Shown: positions 60,352 through 64,000 of the stretch, in pieces
Layout: each line of letters starts with the position of its first letter
Numbering within the stretch: position 1 is the stretch's first letter
Source: Leptospira ilyithenensis
Lineage (GTDB): Bacteria; Spirochaetota; Leptospiria; Leptospirales; Leptospiraceae
Length of the DNA: 64,000 nucleotides
Assembly (NCBI RefSeq): GCF_004771005.1
Contig: NZ_RQHV01000042.1
Coordinates: 124,001-188,000 of the forward strand
Direction: 5' to 3'
Notes under the pieces: model-generated
The model's input: only the letters and a program-made list of their open reading frames with translations
Told to the model about the DNA's origin: nothing
Database searches by the model: none
Made by a program: the position numbers and the translations under genes

Positions 60352-61701
60352 TTAAAGAAGTCCCGCTTCCGTGGCAACGCGGAAAACATTTCCGATTCTT
60401 TTTTGTTTTTCCGCCAAAATTTTATCCGTTAATACTTCCTTGATGACCTCCTCGGAAAGGGAATGGAATGAATCAAAATCGCGTTTATAATCACTGATTG
60501 ACATTTTTCCAAAAAGAATGTTCGCCTGGAACTGATAGATTTGGTGTTCCATCAAAAACCGGAATGTATCGTAGTCCTCGACGGCCTCCGCGGTAATCAC
60601 CGCTTCCCTGTTGTCTGCAAGGCGCTTGCAATAATCTATGAATGCGAGATTGTCCAAAAATTTGATTTGATCTTCTTCGATTTTAAACTTAAAACTGATC
60701 GGATCCAGTTTGAACTCTTTGATCATAATTCCCAGGTCCAAAACAATTTGATGGGATTGGCTTTTGACTCCGAAGTCGTCTGCGGCAAAACTCATTCCAT
60801 GATCATAAAAAGCTTGGCAGACGTCTCTTAACGGATAATCGGATTCGTCGTAAGGCTTTTCCACCAATTCAAACCTGACATTATCCGGGTTTAGATTTTT
60901 TGCCGAAATCAATTTTTTCAAACGATCCACTTTCTCTTTGTTGGAAAAGGTATCTATCAAAGACTGGGGGGAAATATTGAACTTTAGTAACCCCGGCGCA
61001 CCGTCGCAAGCGATGATTAGTTTTTCCAAAATCAAGAGCTCGATTCGATTGAGATCTTGATCGGCTGGTATATCATTGATTAGGTCTTTGTAACCGACAT
61101 AAGCTCCCCCTCCCACAAAAACTTCTCCTCCTTTTACGGAAAAGGTTTTGGTCTTCGGATTGAATATAACCGTAGGTTGGATCATTGCTTCATGCACTGA
61201 TCCGGATATATACGTATTTGCTTTGTTGTAATATGTCCAACTCCAACGAACCAAGTTGTCGTTCAGGTTTTTTTCAGAGGAGCCGAGCAACTCATCAAAA
61301 ATCTCGTCGTTCGTTGAAATAAAGTTAGACTGTGTTCTGGATACACCGAAATGAAAGGAGGCTTGTTTGTTTTTCAAACATTCCTGCTGGAATTTACCGA
61401 CAGCATTTTCTATATTTGGAAATTTTTCAATATTCCACTCAAATAAAGGAGAAATTCCCATAAGCAGAATTCCCTTTTTTTCAAAGTAATGAAATCCAAA
61501 GGATATATCTTCCAAATCCAGGCAGTTGTAAAAATCTCCTCTTAATAAATCCAGAAAACCGGTAATTTCGATTCCTGTAATATTCTCAAAGCGTATTAGA
61601 AATAGCGGTTTTCCCCTATTTTCATTGATGAATGTTTTTTTGAAAACATCCAGGTCTTTCATTCCGTAGTAATAGGGGCCTGAGAAAATTTGGTCTTTCA
61701 A
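60352..61701 (-). CDS. Degenerate EAL-domain protein
   Basis: A 449-residue protein. The C-terminal half matches the EAL fold (FELVEKP, FAADDFGVKSQS, IKEFKLDPISFKF, VITAEAVED), but the first motif that gives the domain its name is replaced by GAYVGYKDLIND, and the DDFGTG loop reads DDFGVK. The N-terminal half is a weak GGDEF-like or unknown sensor. It is probably a c-di-GMP receptor or regulator without phosphodiesterase activity. Confidence 0.75.
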   Translation of the reverse strand: MKDQIFSGPYYYGMKDLDVFKKTFINENRGKPLFLIRFENITGIEITGFLDLLRGDFYNCLDLEDISFGFHYFEKKGILLMGISPLFEWNIEKFPNIENAVGKFQQECLKNKQASFHFGVSRTQSNFISTNDEIFDELLGSSEKNLNDNLVRWSWTYYNKANTYISGSVHEAMIQPTVIFNPKTKTFSVKGGEVFVGGGAYVGYKDLINDIPADQDLNRIELLILEKLIIACDGAPGLLKFNISPQSLIDTFSNKEKVDRLKKLISAKNLNPDNVRFELVEKPYDESDYPLRDVCQAFYDHGMSFAADDFGVKSQSHQIVLDLGIMIKEFKLDPISFKFKIEEDQIKFLDNLAFIDYCKRLADNREAVITAEAVEDYDTFRFLMEHQIYQFQANILFGKMSISDYKRDFDSFHSLSEEVIKEVLTDKILAEKQKRIGNVFRVATEAGLL

Positions 61702-61792
61702 GAAGTTTGCCTTCGTTATTGGTTTGATTAGGAAAACGAATTAGTCTATTCTAAGGGAATTAAAAGAAGAAATCAAGAAGGATAGCAACACT

Positions 61793-62038
61793 ATGTTTAG
61801 TTTAATTTACTTTTTATTGATTGGTTTGGCCGCAGGCTGGCTGACAGGCAGAATTCTACGTGGTAGGGGATTTGGACTTATTGCTAATCTTGTCATCGGG
61901 GTCATAGGTTCGTTTTTAGGAAGATTTGTATTCGGCTTACTCGGGTTTGGAAGTTACGGACTCATCGCTGAATTGATCGTTGCAGTTGCCGGTTCGATAC
62001 TACTCGTAGTAATCGCAGGTTATATCAAAAAAAGATAA
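61793..62038 (+). CDS. GlsB/YeaQ/YmgE family small membrane protein
   Basis: An 81-residue protein with three hydrophobic, Gly-rich helices (LIYFLLIGLAAGWLTGRILRGRGFG, LIANLVIGVIGSFLGRFVFG, LIVAVAGSILLVVIAGYIKKR), the pattern of transglycosylase-associated or stress-induced membrane proteins. Function in the family is not well established. Confidence 0.85.
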   Translation: MFSLIYFLLIGLAAGWLTGRILRGRGFGLIANLVIGVIGSFLGRFVFGLLGFGSYGLIAELIVAVAGSILLVVIAGYIKKR

Positions 62039-62048
62039 GTCCAAATCA

Positions 62049-62082
62049 AACCAACGTAAGGAGACATAAACTTACGTTGGTT
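62049..62082. terminator. Perfect 12-bp hairpin, probable bidirectional terminator
   Basis: AACCAACGTAAG and CTTACGTTGGTT form a perfect stem with a 10-base loop between two converging genes. There is no long T-run on either side, so termination is likely but not certain. Confidence 0.55.
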
Positions 62083-62093
62083 AATCGAGGATT

Positions 62094-62837
62094 TCAATCC
62101 AGATCGATTCCTTCTCCCGGCTCAAAGTTGGAACTTACACCTTGTACATCATCGTTTGCTTCCAGATTTTCAATGAGTTTCATGATTTTTTCTGCAGTGT
62201 CTTTATCATTCACTTCGACCGTAGTCATAGGAATGTATTTGATTTCCGTTTCTTCCATGCTAAGACCTTTTGCAGTAAGAGCGGATTGAACTGCTTCGTA
62301 TTCATTGGGAGGAGTCAAAACGGTATAAACTCCGTCCGCAGCCTGAATGTCTTCCGCCCCTGCGCCGAGGGCCAAATCAAATAAAGCCTCTTCCGAAATC
62401 TGTTCGGATTTTAAAACCAATTGCCCTTTTCTATCGAATAATCTGGACACTGCTCCCGAATTGGCCAGGGAACCGCCTAGTTTGGTAAGAATGCTTTTAA
62501 TTTCCGGCGTGGTTCTGGATTTTTTATCCGTTAGAACATCCACCATGATGGCGACTCCGCCAGGTGCGTAACATTCATAGAGACATTCTTCGTAAACCAT
62601 CCCTTCCAAACCGCCCGCTCCTTTCTTAATGGCGCGTTCGATATTGTCTTTTGGCATATTCGAAGCTTTGGCTTTGGTAACTGCCATGCGAAGTCTGGGA
62701 TTGGCATCTTGGTCACCTCCTCCCTCTTTGGCCGCTACGGAAATTTCCCGTGCAATTCTTGTAAAGATAGCACCGCGTTTTGCGTCAATAGCCCCTTTCT
62801 TCCTTCGGATCGTAGCCCACTTCGAATGTCCTGACAT
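62094..62837 (-). CDS. yebC: YebC/TACO1 family protein (translation or transcription regulator)
   Basis: A 247-residue protein with the family start [16 protein letters not shown] and [18 protein letters not shown] (here [18 protein letters not shown]), and [15 protein letters not shown]. Members were viewed as DNA-binding regulators; more recent work links them to relieving ribosome stalling at proline runs. Near the C-terminus is an acidic ending ([20 protein letters not shown]). GGGAGA precedes the ATG. Confidence 0.95.
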   Translation of the reverse strand: MSGHSKWATIRRKKGAIDAKRGAIFTRIAREISVAAKEGGGDQDANPRLRMAVTKAKASNMPKDNIERAIKKGAGGLEGMVYEECLYECYAPGGVAIMVDVLTDKKSRTTPEIKSILTKLGGSLANSGAVSRLFDRKGQLVLKSEQISEEALFDLALGAGAEDIQAADGVYTVLTPPNEYEAVQSALTAKGLSMEETEIKYIPMTTVEVNDKDTAEKIMKLIENLEANDDVQGVSSNFEPGEGIDLD

Positions 62838-62908
62838 AGTTGTCTCCCACTAGCACCTTTTTTTAAATTATAGGATTTTTCAACAGATTTCCCTTTTGTC
62901 CATGTTTC

Positions 62909-62939
62909 TTGACGGTAGAAGAAATTTCCAAAGTACTGT
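62909..62939 (+). promoter_or_regulatory. Possible promoter of acyl-CoA dehydrogenase gene
   Basis: TTGACG (62909-62914) and TACTGT (62934-62939) with a 19-base spacer, 24 bases before the ATG. Weak by spacing. Confidence 0.35.
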
Positions 62940-62963
62940 AAAAAAACTGAACAAAGGCCTGTC

Positions 62964-64000
62964 ATGATTGATTTCTCACTAACTGACGAACAAAAAGCTC
63001 TCCGGGATTTAGCCCGTGATTTTGCAAAAAATGAAATTGCACCCAATGCAGAACATCATGATCATACAGGTGAGTTTCCCAAAGAAATCCTTAAAAAAGC
63101 CCATGACGTCGGGCTCATGAACTTACATATCCCCACCGAATACAACGGTGCAGGAATGACTGTTATGGACGAAATTATCACATTCGAAGAATTATTTTAC
63201 GCATGTTCCGGAGTTTCCACTGCGATCCTTGCAAACAATCTTGCCTTGGCACCGGTTCTACTTGGTGCAAGTGATGAAATTTTGAAAAAATTCATCCAAC
63301 CTATGGCGGATCAGCTCACTATGGCGGCCTATGCAGTAACAGAGCCGGGTGCCGGTTCCGATGTTGCTGGCATACGAACAACTGCTAAACGGGTCGGAGA
63401 TGATTATATCATCAATGGTTCCAAAATGTGGATCACCAATGCGGGTTTTGCGGATTGGTTTTTTATTTTAGCAAAGACGGATTCAAATGCAGGCCATAAA
63501 GGAATGAGCGGGTTCATCGTAGATGCAAAAACTCCCGGAATCATTCTAGGCAAAAAAGAAAAAAATATGGGACAAAGATGTTCTGACACGCGTTCGGTGA
63601 CATTTGAAGATTTGAAAGTTCCAAAATGGCAAATGGTAGGCAAAGAAGGGGACGGATTCAAAATTGCAATGGGTGCGTTCGATCACACTCGTCCTACTGT
63701 GGCGATCGGAGCGGTTGGTGTTGCCCGCGCTGCAATGGATCATTCCATTCGTTATGCGAACACAAGAAACGCATTCGGAAAACCGATTTCAGTCAACCAA
63801 GGTGTAAGTTTCCCGATTGCAGAAATGGCTCGTGACATTGAAGCGGGTAGATTGCTTTGTTACCAAGCCGGTTGGTTGATTGACAATGGTTATAGAAATA
63901 CTTACCAAGCTTCTATCGCAAAGGTTTTTTGTGCGGATATGGCAATGCGAGTTTGTACAGATGCGGTTCAGGTTTTCGGCGGATACGGATTCAATGAAGA
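62964..64000 (+). CDS. Acyl-CoA dehydrogenase, 3' end outside window
   Basis: A frame open from the ATG at 62964 to the window end (345 codons, no stop). It has the usual flavin-binding and substrate motifs: [32 protein letters not shown], and [10 protein letters not shown] at the cut. Members oxidise acyl-CoA thioesters to enoyl-CoA in beta-oxidation. The catalytic Glu (in the EGT region) lies beyond the window. About 40 residues are missing. Leptospira grows on fatty acids as main carbon source, so such a gene is expected. Confidence 0.93.
   Translation, partial: MIDFSLTDEQKALRDLARDFAKNEIAPNAEHHDHTGEFPKEILKKAHDVGLMNLHIPTEYNGAGMTVMDEIITFEELFYACSGVSTAILANNLALAPVLLGASDEILKKFIQPMADQLTMAAYAVTEPGAGSDVAGIRTTAKRVGDDYIINGSKMWITNAGFADWFFILAKTDSNAGHKGMSGFIVDAKTPGIILGKKEKNMGQRCSDTRSVTFEDLKVPKWQMVGKEGDGFKIAMGAFDHTRPTVAIGAVGVARAAMDHSIRYANTRNAFGKPISVNQGVSFPIAEMARDIEAGRLLCYQAGWLIDNGYRNTYQASIAKVFCADMAMRVCTDAVQVFGGYGFNE

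Overview
The window looks like the replication-origin region of a Leptospira chromosome, probably from a saprophytic or otherwise SOD-positive species. Supporting signs: the order parB-parA-rsmG / mnmG / dnaA-dnaN-recF-DUF721-gyrB-gyrA, moderate AT-richness, many exported proteins with loose spirochaete-type lipoboxes, and a LipL21-like lipoprotein a few genes downstream of gyrA. An Fe/Mn superoxide dismutase and a GH42 beta-galactosidase are also present. SOD is reported missing from L. interrogans-type pathogens, so the species placement is an inference from gene content.

Layout. 1-3399: a degenerate M23 peptidase, a bactofilin, a YaaR-family protein and an MsbA-like ABC exporter. 3382-9199: chromosome segregation and RNA modification (parB, parA, rsmG, mnmG), with two perfect or near-perfect parS palindromes at 5538 and 6513. 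9354-21446: ilvE, holB, then the origin proper (dnaA, an AT-rich oriC candidate at 12704-12947, dnaN, recF, a DciA-like gene, gyrB, gyrA), dusB and a PilZ protein. 21480-29418: LipL21-like lipoprotein, an exported vWA-like protein, an AAA+/Fis protein, holA, maf, an SDR, a Sua5/YciO protein and CapA. 29375-35188: an alkaline-phosphatase-superfamily lipoprotein, then the tight minus-strand cluster hslO-tsaE-tsaB-rnr. 35265-41795: GH42, an unknown protein, an IMPase-family phosphatase, sod, trpE and trpG. 41772-52782: exported or lipoproteins of unknown function, cysE, an MCP, an M50 protease, a beta-propeller protein, a DegT aminotransferase and a long adenosine deaminase. 52775-54367: an accessory segment in which a HigBA toxin-antitoxin pair lies between two 213-bp direct repeat units. 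54364-64000: purB, a FabG-like SDR, an intact M23 peptidase, an enoyl-CoA hydratase, a pseudo-receiver/STAS-like protein, a degenerate EAL protein, a GlsB-type membrane protein, yebC, and an acyl-CoA dehydrogenase cut by the window end.

The most notable signals outside the genes are: (i) the paired 213-bp units around higBA, each with a near-identical 125-127 bp core followed by a variable segment of constant length; (ii) an identical 17-bp Fur/PerR-type 7-1-7 palindrome upstream of sod and between lipL21 and the vWA gene; (iii) four GACATAA repeats plus one TTATGCACA DnaA box between dnaA and dnaN; and (iv) the parS pair. No rRNA, tRNA, CRISPR array or insertion sequence was recognised.
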